Of a DNA stretch of 64,000 bases, positions 53,015-64,000 are shown in pieces. The first letter of the stretch is position 1. Each line of letters opens with the position of its first letter. A program made the translations under genes and the position numbers. Location: assembly GCA_963580455.1 (NCBI GenBank), contig OY756957.1, forward strand, positions 21,369,001 through 21,433,000. Direction: 5' to 3'. The DNA comes from Euonymus europaeus. Its lineage: Eukaryota; Streptophyta; Magnoliopsida; Celastrales; Celastraceae. The notes under the pieces are model-generated. The model did no database searches. It worked only from the letters and a program-made list of their open reading frames with translations, and was not told the DNA's origin.

Positions 53015-54230
53015 TGTTAAAATACTCGCAAGTGAACAAGTGTATTGTCATATCACAAAAGGTGTAAATACGAGATCGGGCCCACAAAGACAAGCTTAGT
53101 CGAATAATGTACTTAACTATAAAACAAATGTTACTAAAGTAAAGACAACACACTTAATTCCTAGAGAAGACAACCAAACAATAATTTTATGACTTAACAA
53201 TCAACAATGATAGAAAGCCTAGGGCATAACTTCACCAAGAAATCATATTTTGAGCTATAAAGGTTAAGCATTCAATTGTAAATCGAATTATGGGTTTGAT
53301 TCATCATTCAATTATGTTGATCTATTGATCGTGGCAACAACACGTATTACTAGTACCAAATTAATCCTGTTTGATGGCAGTATTTAACTTAGTAAAATTA
53401 ACCCATTACGAATAGAAGATTTACAGCAACCACTTTATCCCCTAAACCCAAATCAGAGCATTTGATAATTAATCTTCTTAATTTCATTCCACCAAAAGAC
53501 ATAAATATGGATCGTTTACGTGATTCGGCGAGATGAATATAATAAACAACCTAATTAGTGATCAAGCAATTTCGTAGAAATAATATTTTGAAGCATGACA
53601 ATTAAGAACAAGAATTCAGAACTGAATTGAAAACCTGTTTTAAAAATCAACTCGTAATAATCATGCTTGGCTAGGTTAAACCCTGTATATGAGTTCAGTT
53701 ACAACCCATAAAAATAGATGTAAACGCGAGGGAAGAAACAACCATGAGTTCGATACTCAAAAGTGGAAGAAGGTTGAAGAAGAGCTCTCTCACAAGCAAG
53801 AACAATCCCACCTTTGTGATGTTGGCAATTCCCATGTTTTTTCAGCTTATTTATACATAATATAAGTCTCCTTGGAGTCCCTCAATTAGGTTTACAAGTT
53901 TAAGGACACAAAAATCTAACCAAATTAGGTTTTCTAAGAAGGCTGTAAAATTGCCGCTAGGCTGAGTGCCCTTCTAATGCTCAAGCGCTAAAAGGGTGTT
54001 CAAATCTGAGAAATTATGCTTGCTGAGATGCTGGAGTGCTGGAAGGGCAATGCAATCTGGTTTTTCTCCAAATGTGCTCCAACTTAATTACAACTTTTCA
54101 TGAACCCTTCTACATGTAAAACATACAAAATCTCAAAGTATCAACTCAATGTTGGTTCAAAATAATCAATTGTGTATCAAAATATGCATGTAAATGTGGC
54201 ATAAAATACACATATCAAATACCCCCACAC
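53015..54230 (-). repeat. Possible LTR without visible TSD
   Basis: The edges TGTTAAAATACTCGC and CAAATACCCCCACA give TG...CA ends. A TATA-like tract (plus 'cagcttatttatacataata', 53848) reads on the minus strand. It cuts the copia gag on the left. No partner copy in the window and no matching 5-bp flank (aatga and cttat), so it may be a truncated or recombined LTR. Confidence 0.45.
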
Positions 54231-54235
54231 TTATT

Positions 54236-55290
54236 TGTAACGCCCCGATCCGACATGCTACATGGTGCTTAACACATCTTCCTAGGTCACCCATATGATC
54301 ACCATTAAAAGGATTTAACACTAGTTCATTTAACTAAGTCAATCCCTTCAATCAAAAATCCTGCAACATCTCCCTTTATGTCAGAGTATACCTATAGAGA
54401 TCAAACGCAGCAATAATTACACAATCACATAATAACCTAGCAAGGGCCTCTAGCCTCTATTAGCATGCAAATCACAACCTAGTAGGGCCACAGCCTATCT
54501 AGCAGCATCCACAAATTGATTTCACAATAAAACATCACACATATAATGCAAACATCATCCAAATAGGACTCAGAGTCCACCCTTGGTTCAAAAGATCTAC
54601 ATAACAAAAATGTCCTTCTAACCATCCACAATCCACACCAAACGGTGTCAAATAGTCTATAAGACATATAAGCAATCAATAAAAATGAGCGTATCAACAA
54701 AATGGTTCAAATTACTCAACCCAAAACCTATACCCTATCCGAGGGCCACCCATGCCACTACAATGTCTCTAGTGACTTGTATAATAGACACTCGTACCAG
54801 TCTCACCTATAGCGAGGAAATAAAGTAAAGGAGTGAACTAGAAGCTCAGTAGAGAGATTCACATAATAATAATAGGTCGAAATTAAAGAATAGGCTATGC
54901 AATAATATGCTACCAAACATGCTCATGTCACATATCATATCAAGAACTCCGAGTATTCTCTTTAGGGAAAACCACCAAGTTAATCCAATGGTTCCCACAC
55001 CATGGGTTGGCTGCAATATTGAACACTCATCCCAAGCACCCAGCCATTTTTTTATGTGCATACCATGAAAACACCCCCAAAACGTTTATCCGGTCACATG
55101 ATCCCCATCACACCCACACCTTTAGTGTGTTTCCTCACATGAAGTCATAAGGTCGGTGTTAATGCTCCAACACACAATCATCTTTCCATGTGACTTTCAA
55201 ATAATCCTATGGTATCTCGAGTCCATACCCGAGCATCACATGCATCTCTAATGCATACATGTTCATGCCATGTCAATGCTTGAGCACTGT
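54236..55290 (-). repeat. Truncated LTR, relative of the solo LTRs
   Basis: It starts TGTAACGCCCCGATCC and follows the solo LTR at 48250 through shared blocks ('accagtctcacctat', 'gagtccatacccgag', 'catgtgactttca'). It ends near 55290 against Athila-type gag, so the far half of the LTR is missing. Confidence 0.8.
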
Positions 55291-55999
55291 AAGGAAGTTT
55301 TCATCTGCTTATTTACTACTCTTGGGGATCTCTTAGGGCGCTCGAGAGCTTCAAGGGCGGAAAAATATGCTAACTTGTCCTTAACTTCAATTTTTTCAAC
55401 TTTTCCTACATTGAAAGCTTCATTAGCAATATCAAAGTCATCATTGATAATTTTACCTCCCCAAATATGAATAGCCATGGCTTACTCCCCATTGTTCGGA
55501 TTGATCTCAATTTAACTTGGAAATTTTCCAACTTCTTTCTTGCTCAATGCTTCAACAATTTGCCCTACTTACCTCCAAATTTTGTTGACTAATAGCCAAC
55601 TGGCAAACCATATCTTTTAAAGAAGTAGAAGTTGTTGCTTGTGTGAAATTATTTGGAGCTTGTGGATTTTGAATGTTTTGAGTGTTCCTCCAAGAAACAT
55701 TTGGATGAAACTATTGGTTAGGATGATAAAAATTAGGATTGTTATCATACCTAGGATTTCGATTGAATGAGTTCATCATGTTAGCTTGTTGTTGCAGAAA
55801 TTCCCGAAAGTCCACCCTTGTGGGCACGCAATAGTTGCATGGCTAGGAACATGGCATATGGTGCAAAGTTCTTCAGGTTCCACGCGCCCATTCATTGCCA
55901 ATAGCATATCCAATTTAGTTGAGAGAGCAAAAACATGAGAATTTTCTGAAAGGATATCAGAAATTGAAATCTCAAAAGCATTGTGTTTCTTACCTCTTA
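55291..55999 (-). pseudogene. Athila-type Ty3/gypsy gag, C-terminal part
   Basis: From the high end, minus strand: RHNAFEISISDILSENSHVF, then ALSTKLDMLLAMNGRVEPEE and LCTICHVPSHATIACPQG, a C-x2-C zinc-knuckle-like segment. After that, frame changes lead to NNPNFYHPNQ and NVSWRNTQNIQNPQAPN, then a Gln-rich linker and SALEALERPKRSPRV near 55340. This is the Athila gag plan. Many stops. It continues directly from 63132-63700 once the LARD between them is removed. Confidence 0.78.
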
Positions 56000-57411
56000 T
56001 GTAACAACCCGAACTTCCGGATAACCTGTGGTGGTAGATGTGGTAAGATAAGTGATGTCATGTGTGACCTAAGTTCAATTAAAATATTTTTTATAAATTC
56101 TATAGTGGAATTTTAAGTTATGGGCGCAAGAATTATCGGAAACGGGATTAAAATGAAATTACTATAAATTATGAAAGTTAAATACAAGAAAAAAATGATA
56201 ACGGCAATTCCATAAATACAGATAGGTATTTGTGTAAATAATAATTAAGGGCATGGGCAAAACCGTAACTAATTAATTCTTAAAAAGATATATAAGGTTG
56301 GACTCCACCGCCCCTCCACCGGCGGTGACCCATCTTAGACACCAAACAGGTCTGTGACCCGCTTATAGGAACAGCAACCGGGTCAGCCGACCCGGTTGAA
56401 TATAGTAGGGTTAATGGTAAGGTTAAAATAATTAAATAATGACAAATAATTGTATTAAGCTAATTCTATTAGGTTAAATGTATTGGGTTAATTTTATTAA
56501 CTTAATAGCATTAGGTTAATGATATTAGGATAATAGTATGAAGTTAATAATATTAACAAAATAAATTGTTTAAAAGATAAATGTAATAATAATAGGTTAA
56601 AGATAATAAGTGTAATAAATATGACGCTAAACTGACGATGATGGATTATCTGGGAATGGTGAATTGTTATGTGATGATTATTAAGATACAACAGTTAGTA
56701 GTTGTAGTGCATGAGGCATAACATATCATGGCATACATGACACATGCATTCAAGGAAAAAGAAAGGAAAATGTTTTTTTTACGAACCGGGTATTACTCCT
56801 ACAGGGAGGGTATACTGAAAACATGGAAAACTGAGGTTATTACTTAAAAGGGTATCTTGGTGATACAAAAAGAGGAAAAATCTCGACCGGTTGCCTTGTA
56901 GCAGTTTACCTAGGTTAAGGGACCGAGTACTGGAAAAACGATTTAAATGGCTGACTATTTTTCTAAAGATGAGGTTCATGTGCATTCATGCATAAGTACT
57001 ACTTGCTGGGCCTCGGCTCACTATGTTCCGTGATGCAGGTATTAATTTCTTAGAAGATCATGCTGACTAGGAGTTGATGGTGTCACCGTAGATCCATGAT
57101 AAAGATGCTTATGTGGCGGAAGCTAGTTTCAGGGAACAGTGATCAACCAAGTTTTTCATCTATTAATGCACCTATTGTTAATAGCTTTGAGGTTTGGTAA
57201 TACGTGTGGATTCGGGAACAAGTATAAAAAGAATAAAATTCGCAATGGTATACTTAGAGGATATTAAATGGATGTACTGCTTATTTAAAATATATAAGAT
57301 AATGCTTCTATTTCAGATTAGGTTTTAAATAAGCTGAGTTTATTCTGTAATATAAGTAGCGTTCTGGACTACAAGCCCGGGTATTAGGGTTTCGTGGGAT
57401 GGGACGTTACA
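56000..57411 (+). repeat. LARD 5' LTR (1412 bp, two internal deletions)
   Basis: Aligned to the 3' LTR it lacks two blocks, corresponding to 61254-61556 (303 bp, junction near 56299) and 61877-62340 (464 bp, junction at 56620/56621). Elsewhere identity is very high. A TATA-like tract 'gatatataagg' lies near 56288, just before the first deletion. Confidence 0.9.
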
Positions 57412-57429
57412 GTTGGTATCAAAGGGCAC
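57412..57429 (+). other. LARD primer-binding site
   Basis: GTTGGTATCAAAGGGCAC follows the LTR and resembles TTGGTATCAGAGC (initiator tRNA-Met type), with changes. Confidence 0.75.
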
Positions 57430-60400
57430 GTTCCTTTAAAATAATCAGAATAATAATAATTGGATAGATATAACGGTACAAAATTTTTGGAAAAGTTGCA
57501 TGAGCATCAAGGATCTGCGCAGCCCTTCAACAAGTAAGTGTTTCGTTATATGTTATATTTTGTTATGGTTATGTTGTTGATCTTATTGTGCTTACGTTCG
57601 TGTAAATATGTGTACATTGAAGTTTTATGGATAAATTGTTTGTAGTACATGATAGGAATATACATGATAACATTTTAGACTCAATACTTAATTTGGAGTA
57701 TAAGGTGATATAAATTGTTACAGTTATAATTTTGCTAATTATTGATGGAAGTATTTCAGATAGTTTGAAGTTGATAAGTTTAGTAATTTTACATAGGTTT
57801 GATATTGTGATGACGATGGGTTTAAGAAGAATAGAGTTACGATCTGAATATGGCGAGTTAGATCATATAAATTATCAGAAGTATTGATAGGATATAATGA
57901 TAAAATATAGCAAGGATAAACTACTTGATGTGCATAGCTCCACTAATAGTACAAATCTATTGCTTGTATTGTAGATGGTTTGGATAATTTATTGTTAAGA
58001 TAGAATATTAGGGTAGCATTGTATCAACTATAGAGATAAGTTGTTCAATAAAATTTGGAAGATATGGTAAGTACAAATATGTATGATAAGTTTTAACTCA
58101 ATTGATGGTTGTAATTATGCTCATTATAACTAGTATTGAATAGTAGAAAACAAAGTAGGAACTCGATGTTATTATCAGGATATATGGGGAAAAATACTTC
58201 GGGATGTGATATTTAAGTGTAGTCGGCATGATTCCGAGGTTGATAGGGAGAGTCAAATAAAATGTCTAATGATGAGATTAATTATATAAATTGCTAGATA
58301 ATAAATGTTCTTAACTGATTGTGAGGATACCTAGAGACTTAAATAGAGCAATGATATGTTATTTAGGGATGAAGGAAAGCAACATGAAGGAAAATAATGA
58401 ACCCATGAAAATAAATCTATGATAATTCATGGTAACGGAACGGTCAAAATAAATTATTAAGGCTAGAGTATGGAGATTAATATCTACTTAGGGTACTTAA
58501 AGTGAAAGGATTTATCACAACCATGCAATAAAGAAAATATATCTACAGTCAACACCTAGTAGTAACTGTTAGGTTTGACAGGCAACCAAAATCAAATAAA
58601 TTATGATAAAGATAAATTCACGCTGATCTATAATATTAAATACTAAATTTCTCAAAACATAGATAAATTTAATGATGATATAAAGGAATTTAAGGTAAAA
58701 GAGATATTAGTAAAAGTAATAATGGCCGATATTGTTACAGTAAGTATAGAACGCCTAAATGGAGCACCTTAACTTCTTTGGGTACGATGTATGATTCAAT
58801 ATTGTGGGTGATGATATTTTAACATAAATGAAAAATGAATACTTCGTGATAAGAATTAATTAATTATTATATGAATCGGTAAGAGTATATTTGTACTTGA
58901 ATGCTTATCTAAATAGGAAGGAAAAAAAAATTGTCACAAAGGCGTATATATTTGTCTTGAATATATAGTTATATACATGTGCATAGGAAATAGGTGGCAC
59001 TAGCATAATGTAAATGTACATGGATTTGTCTGTATAAACAGTATACTAAAATAATAATAATAATAAAGGTTAAAGTTGATAATATATATAATAAAACGTA
59101 ATTAGACGAACATGTAAAAATTATGTAGATAGCATATATGTGTACCTAGTATATATCAAAATATATACATGCATAAGGAGAATAAGTAAACAATCAAAGT
59201 TATATTATAAGGAGCTGTTAGTATGCACTATATAATAAGAATATTGAACAAACCACATTATACATAGGATATTTAACCGAAAGCACAATAGTGACTTAAA
59301 ACGAATTAGACACTACATGATTAGTTGAAAAAGTAATACAAATTAATAATATAAACGTGATGAAGGTGATCGTAAGTATTAGGTTATACGAGCAGTGTAT
59401 TCATAAATTAATTAGGACTAATAAAATTGAATGACATTTTCTTTATGTGACAAGGGATAGGTTTCCATTGTATTTGTAAATAAATTAGGTATTTAATATG
59501 CTTAATTTGGTATGAACCTTAGTTACAGATTTCAATAGAAGTAAAGTCAGAGATGAGACTACAATAACTCATGTTTAACTATGATATTTACCGTGAATGT
59601 CGATCCATTGTATTAGTTAATTATTCTACTTAGGGAATTATAATCAGGTTGCAGTTGTTGAAGTAATTCTGTATTAAATGAATATTCTTCTACCTGTGGT
59701 TGCTCAGTGACAAAATAAGCATATAATGTAATTGTAAGTAGAGCTCTGGCCTTTAGGCCTAGTGGATACAATAATTGTTTTACTTTACACTGTGGATCTA
59801 ATTGTGTATATGTGCATGTAAATATGTGTATGTCGATGATTTGTGAATAGATTGCTTGTACTATATTATAAAGAGATATATATATATATATATATACATA
59901 TATATCTGTGTATATGTAAGTATGTATATAAATCATTCTAAACTCATAATACCTAATTTTGAACATAAAGTGATATTAAAAGTTTGGGAATGATCTAGGG
60001 TTGGTGAAGAAATAGTAATAAATAAAGTATGGCGAATTTAGATGTTGGAGTATATAAAGTAATATTCACAGTTTTCTAATAATTAACAGAATTGATAAAT
60101 CTTGTCTATCTATGATTTGGAGGGTATTTCTATGTACGGGTTGGTGGTTATTAAAAGAATGATCAAAGTAAGGATGATTGTTATAAATTAGAGCTTTAAT
60201 GATTATCGGTGTATGTAGCGTGACAAAGTAGTTAAAGATAAATCAAATAATGTATCTTTGCAGAGTAGGCAAGAAAGGTGATGGCATTGTCATTGGAGCT
60301 ATATTAAAGATATATGATGATATACGGTAAGACCTAGTATTCTGTGCAGGAAAGGTGTCATCTGATTTATACTTGAAGGAATATAGTTTTAAAGTGCACT

Positions 60401-60925
60401 GAATCTAATTTCAGTTGAGCAACTGATATCATATATAAGATCGATATGTTCTTGAAATTTTGGAAATTCAGGATAGAGCTAGGAATTGAGTATTAAGAAG
60501 CGAATTAAATACCCGAGATACATGATCACATTACATTACATCTTTGTTGATATGATAATTAGTAAGTGCTTAAATAGAGATGAATGAGCTAAAGGTATGT
60601 GAATGAGAATAGGTGATTGGACTGGCATGATATAATTGGGACGATTTAGATTGCATGAGATAGTAAGGTGGCGATAAGTGAAGTATTAAACTGCTACATA
60701 ATAAATGGTCCTATGTTACTATGATATTGAGCGAGGGTAGATGGTAAGTATATATAACAAAAATATTGGTAGAAATATTTATGGCATTTATAGTATTTCA
60801 TACACTTGCATGGAGAAAGTTAAATTGCGTTTGTAGTACGTATATTAGAGATATTTGATGGAAGGAATGAGAATTAGTAATTTTAGGTTCATTTTGTGGA
60901 CAAATTTCAAGGACGAAATTTTTAT
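57430..60925. other. LARD internal region, non-coding, with an internal repeat
   Basis: AT-rich sequence in which no retroelement domain can be read in any frame. 57598-57720 is similar to 59815-59985 (shared 'gtaaatatgtgta', 'ttctaaactcataatac'-like and 'aaagtgatatta'-like blocks), about 2.2 kb apart, so part of the interior may be an old duplication. A short (AT)n lies at 59876-59896. Confidence 0.6.
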
Positions 60926-60938
60926 AAGGAGGGAAGAC
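60926..60938 (+). other. LARD polypurine tract
   Basis: AAGGAGGGAAGAC lies directly before the 3' LTR start at 60939; plus-strand priming is expected here. Confidence 0.8.
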
Positions 60939-63131
60939 TGTAACAACCCGAACTTCCGAATAACCTGTGGTGGTAGATGTGGTAAGATAAGTGATTTCAT
61001 GTGTGACCTAAGTTCAATAAGAATATTTTTTATAAATTCTATAGTGGAATTTTAAGTTATGGGCGCAAGAATTATCGGAAACGGGATTAAAATGAAATTA
61101 CTATAAATTATGAAAGTTAAATACAAGAAAAAATAAATAAATATGATAATGGCAATTCCATAAATACAGATAGGTATTTTGTGTAAATAATAATTAAGGG
61201 CATGGGCAAAATCGTAACTAATTAATTAAGGATTTAAAAAGGTATATAAGGTTGCACGCAAATCGAGGAAGGAGGAGCAACCCTATGCCCGTACAGAGGT
61301 GGCGACGGAAGCTCGGTTTCCATCAAATAAGATGAACGGAGAAAAGAGTGCTACAGGGAGGAGGAGAACGACGCCAGGAATCCGCTGGTATGCTTTTCGT
61401 ACGGAACGAAGCCCATATAGGCTGTCAACGGAGGGGGCGAAGCGAGCGGCGCCGCCACCTTAAGGATGTCGATTCGCCGTCTTTCAGTCACCTATCAGGT
61501 ACTTAGGGCCACGATTTTGATCAGCGGACCGTAAGCTGTCGATTTCGACCGGCTGTGGACTCCACCGCCCTCCACCGGCAGTGACCCGTCTTAGACACCA
61601 AACGGGTCTGTGACCCGCTTATAGGAACAACAACCGGGTCAGCCGACCCGGTTGAATATAGTAGGGTTAATGGTAAGTTTAAAATAATTAAATAATGACA
61701 AATAATTGTATTAAGCTAATTCTATTAGGTTAAATGTATTGGGTTAATTTTATTAACTTAATAGCATTAGGTTCATTATATTAGGATAATAGTATGAAGT
61801 TAATAGTATTAACAAAATAAATTGTTTAAAAGATAAATGTAATAATAATAGGTTAAAGATAATAAGTGTAATAAATAATTGGGTATGTTGTATGAATCCG
61901 TTAGATCCGTTAGGAGTGACCACCTGGTCGAGCTGTCTCGGTTAGGTATTATTTTAATTAGCTAATTGTAATGAGTTAATTGTATTATGTTAATGATAGT
62001 AATAAAATAAATTGATTAAAAGATACTAGTATTGATAAATGAATTAAAGATTGGGGAATTAATAAATAATTGTGGGTATTGTATGGGTTTCAGGAACTCA
62101 CTTTTGTATTTAAACTATCGGGATTACGGAAGCACATAACGGTAAGTAGTACTCAACTGTATTATGGAACTTTGTGACTATGAATTTCATGTGCTATTAT
62201 TTGTATGGACTGTGATGTCTATTTGAGCATATATGATAATGATTGTACTGTTGAGATGTTTTCATGAGACATAAATTGTGGAGATTTGGAAGTACGTGAA
62301 TTATGAATTGTCATGTGATGAAATGTTTATGTATATTAATATGACGCTGAACTGACGATGATGGATTTTCTGGGAATGGTGAATTGTTATGTGATGATTA
62401 TTTAGATACAATCGTTAATAGTTGTACTGCATGAGGCATAACATATCATGGCATACATGACACATGCATTCAAGGAAAAAGAAAGGAAAATGTTTTTTTT
62501 ACGAACCGGGTATTACTCCTACAGGGAGGGTATACTGAAAACGTGGAAAACTGAGGTTATTACTAAAAAGGGTATCTTGGTGATACAAAAAGAGGAAAAA
62601 TCCCGACCGGTTGCCTTGTAGCAGTTTACCTAGGTTAAGGGCCCGAGTACTGGAAAAAGGATTTAAATGGCTGACTGTTTTTCTAAAGATGAGGTTCATG
62701 TGCATTCATGCATAAGTACTACTTGCTGGGCCTCGACTCACTATGTTCGATGATGCAGGTATTAATTTCTTAGAAGATCATGCTGACTAGGAGTTGATGG
62801 TGTCGCCGTAGATCCATGATAAAGATGCTCATGTGACGGAAGCTAGTTTCAGGGAACAGTGATCAACCAAGTTTTTCATTTATTAATGCACCTATAGTTA
62901 ATAGCTTTGAGGTTTGGTAATACGTGTGGATTCGGGAACAAGTATAAAAAGAATAAAATTCACAATGGTATACTTAGAGGATATTAAATGGATGTACTGC
63001 TTATTTAAAATATATAAGATAATGCTTCTATTTCAGATTAGGTTTCAAATAGGCTGAGTTTATTCTGTAACATAAGTAGCGTTCTGGTCTACAAGCCCGG
63101 GTATTAGGGTTTCGTGGGACGGGACGTTACA
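60939..63131 (+). repeat. LARD 3' LTR (2193 bp)
   Basis: The complete version of the LTR. TATA-like GGTATATAAGG lies at 61241-61251, followed by a GC-rich block (61254-61556) that is absent from the 5' LTR. It ends GGGACGTTACA. The interval 61800-62080 contains a diverged internal duplication ('aaataaattg.ttaaaagata', near 61818 and 62006). Confidence 0.9.
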
Positions 63132-63700
63132 TCTTACTTTAGTGTGTTGAGTCTTAATTGTTAGATTAATTGTCAAACAATGTGTGACATTCTGCTGGAG
63201 TTTTATTTCTGATTAATCCTCAAGCGTAATTGTTGTCTGCAGCTATGCTAGAAACTATAAATGCTTTATAAAAGATACGCATCAACACTAAAATAGGTAA
63301 AGAATGATGAGGATACTGAGTCAGAAGACTATTGAACCTTTCCCTTGCCTCTGAAAATGATTCGTCATGTTATTGTTCAAAGTGCATGATTTTTGTCTCT
63401 CAAAGCATCAATTTTCTGTGTAGTTAAAATTTCCTCCAAAAATTTATATTAAATTTTAGTAAATGAGTTAAGAGAACCTGATCATAGATTGTATAACTAT
63501 GAATTTGATTTATCCTTCAATGTGTATGGGGATATCTTCATCTTCAAGTTCTCCTCAGTAACTTCTACAGTCAAGGGCATGCTAGAAACCATATTAAGAA
63601 GTTAACGAATATGATTTAAAGGATCTTTAGTATTAAGACCATCAAAAGATGGCATCATATTAAAATGAATGGACTTGAGTTCATAATTCCTAGTAGCCAT
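63132..63700 (-). pseudogene. Athila-type gag, N-terminal part
   Basis: The start codon at 63700 begins MATRNYELKSIHFNMMPSFD, then GLNTKDPLNHIR, a stop, and VTEENLKMKISPYTLKDKSN. Next, LEEILTTQKIDALRDKNHAL and a few shifts lead to a YPHHSLPILVLMRIFYKAFI stretch and NKTPAECHTLF. This is the capsid-like core of Athila gag (F-x-G-x-x-x-x-D-P, then the short interrupted helix set). Stops are frequent. At 63136 the sequence meets the LARD TSD; the continuation is at 55999 downward. Confidence 0.8.
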
Positions 63701-64000
63701 ATGAAGTTTGATGCATGAAGGATATTATGGAATGGTGGGGATACATATATCACCCATTGTTTCAGCTAGAACAATTGCCGGCATCGCTTCGATTTGTGGC
63801 AACTTTTCTTTGTCGCTTTTGTTACCTTGCTTTTTGTTCCTCAAAAGTCCTTGAATTAGTCGATAATTTTTTCATTTTTTATTTTATTTTCAAAAATAAT
63901 TTATTGTCAACATATTCCATCGATAAATTATATTTATCGATGAAATGTAATCTACCAATAAATTTTTTATTTTGTTTTTAATTTGCAATTATTTTATCGA
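63701..64000. other. No gene; AT-rich end with short palindrome
   Basis: The first part (to about 63860) could be the leader before the Athila-type gag. After that, 'catcgataaa' and 'tttatcgatg' (63918-63942) form a hairpin, and other CGATAA-type motifs lie near 63859 and at the window end. Possibly the start of another element. Confidence 0.35.

Larger units (their letters stand above)
56000..63131 (+). mobile_element. LARD-type LTR retrotransposon without coding capacity
   Basis: A 7.13-kb element is flanked by TCTTA on both sides (55995-55999 and 63132-63136). The LTRs start TGTAACAACCCGAAC and end GGGACGTTACA. The primer-binding site is TTGGTATCAAAGGG at 57413, and the polypurine tract is AAGGAGGGAAGAC just before the 3' LTR. 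The 3.5-kb interior is AT-rich and has no frame resembling gag or pol. The stretch 'caaggacgaaattttt' before the polypurine tract is typical of Tekay-type chromoviruses, so the element probably derives from that group and depends on others for its enzymes. Confidence 0.92.

Noticed and set aside
57430..60938. Hidden gag or pol in the LARD interior
   Set aside because: Six-frame reading shows only short frames with AT-driven composition and no domain motif.
1..64000. Endogenous pararetrovirus sequence
   Set aside because: All RT-bearing fragments carry Ty1/copia or Ty3/gypsy domain order or LINE features; no movement-protein or coat-protein pattern was seen.

Overview
This window reads as repeat-rich nuclear DNA of a flowering plant, probably a eudicot. 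Evidence: plant-specific retroelement lineages (Tat- and Athila-type Ty3/gypsy, Sirevirus-like and Tork-like Ty1/copia, chromovirus), a CACTA (En/Spm) transposon, plant LINE tails with RNase H, a plant hAT derivative, and decayed pieces of plant genes (WIP zinc finger, legume-lectin domain, ribosomal protein eL20). No intact host gene, rRNA gene or CRISPR array is visible. Almost every reading frame is a broken piece of a mobile element. The species cannot be named from the sequence alone.

Layout. 1-2.1 kb: tail of a LINE (minus) with repeat-rich flank. 2.5-2.7 kb: eL20 (RPL18A) pseudogene with an internal duplication. 3.2-9.3 kb: Tat-lineage element on the minus strand. 9.76-22.3 kb: CACTA transposon (minus) with its TNP2 gene cut off; the gap holds the 3' half of a chromovirus (14.24-16.18 kb) and a two-LTR Tork-type copia element (16.73-21.97 kb). 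22.6-25.7 kb: decayed gene exons, two LINE tails with exact target-site duplications (TSDs), and a lectin fragment. 26.25-29.2 kb: 5' half of a chromovirus pol, LTR scraps, and a spliced-looking antisense ORF belonging to a second Tat element. 29.5-36.3 kb: that second Tat element (minus), with an LTR fragment in its RNase H and an hAT derivative in its LTR. 37.0-38.3 kb: LINE tail and a foldback palindrome. 38.8-41.1 kb: solo LTR with TSD. 42.2-47.45 kb: decayed Sirevirus-like copia. 48.0-51.7 kb: tandem array of about 167-bp units split by a second solo LTR. 51.7-55.3 kb: copia gag and LTR fragments. 55.3-63.7 kb: Athila-type gag split by a 7.1-kb LARD-type element with TSD TCTTA. The last 300 bases are AT-rich.

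Order of events can be read from the nesting. The solo LTR at 48.25-50.38 kb entered an existing tandem array. The LARD entered an already fragmentary gag. The hAT derivative entered the Tat LTR. The copia and chromovirus lie inside the CACTA. Many pol genes have lost catalytic residues, so the region looks silent and old, with a few younger insertions whose TSDs are still perfect.

Strongest observations: the LARD with grossly unequal LTRs, the split tandem array, the foldback with TG...CA ends and a 5-bp TSD, the spliced antisense ORF of the second Tat element, and the gene-fragment cluster at 22.7-25.6 kb. All similarity statements rest on reading the sequence and on remembered family consensus; no database search was run.
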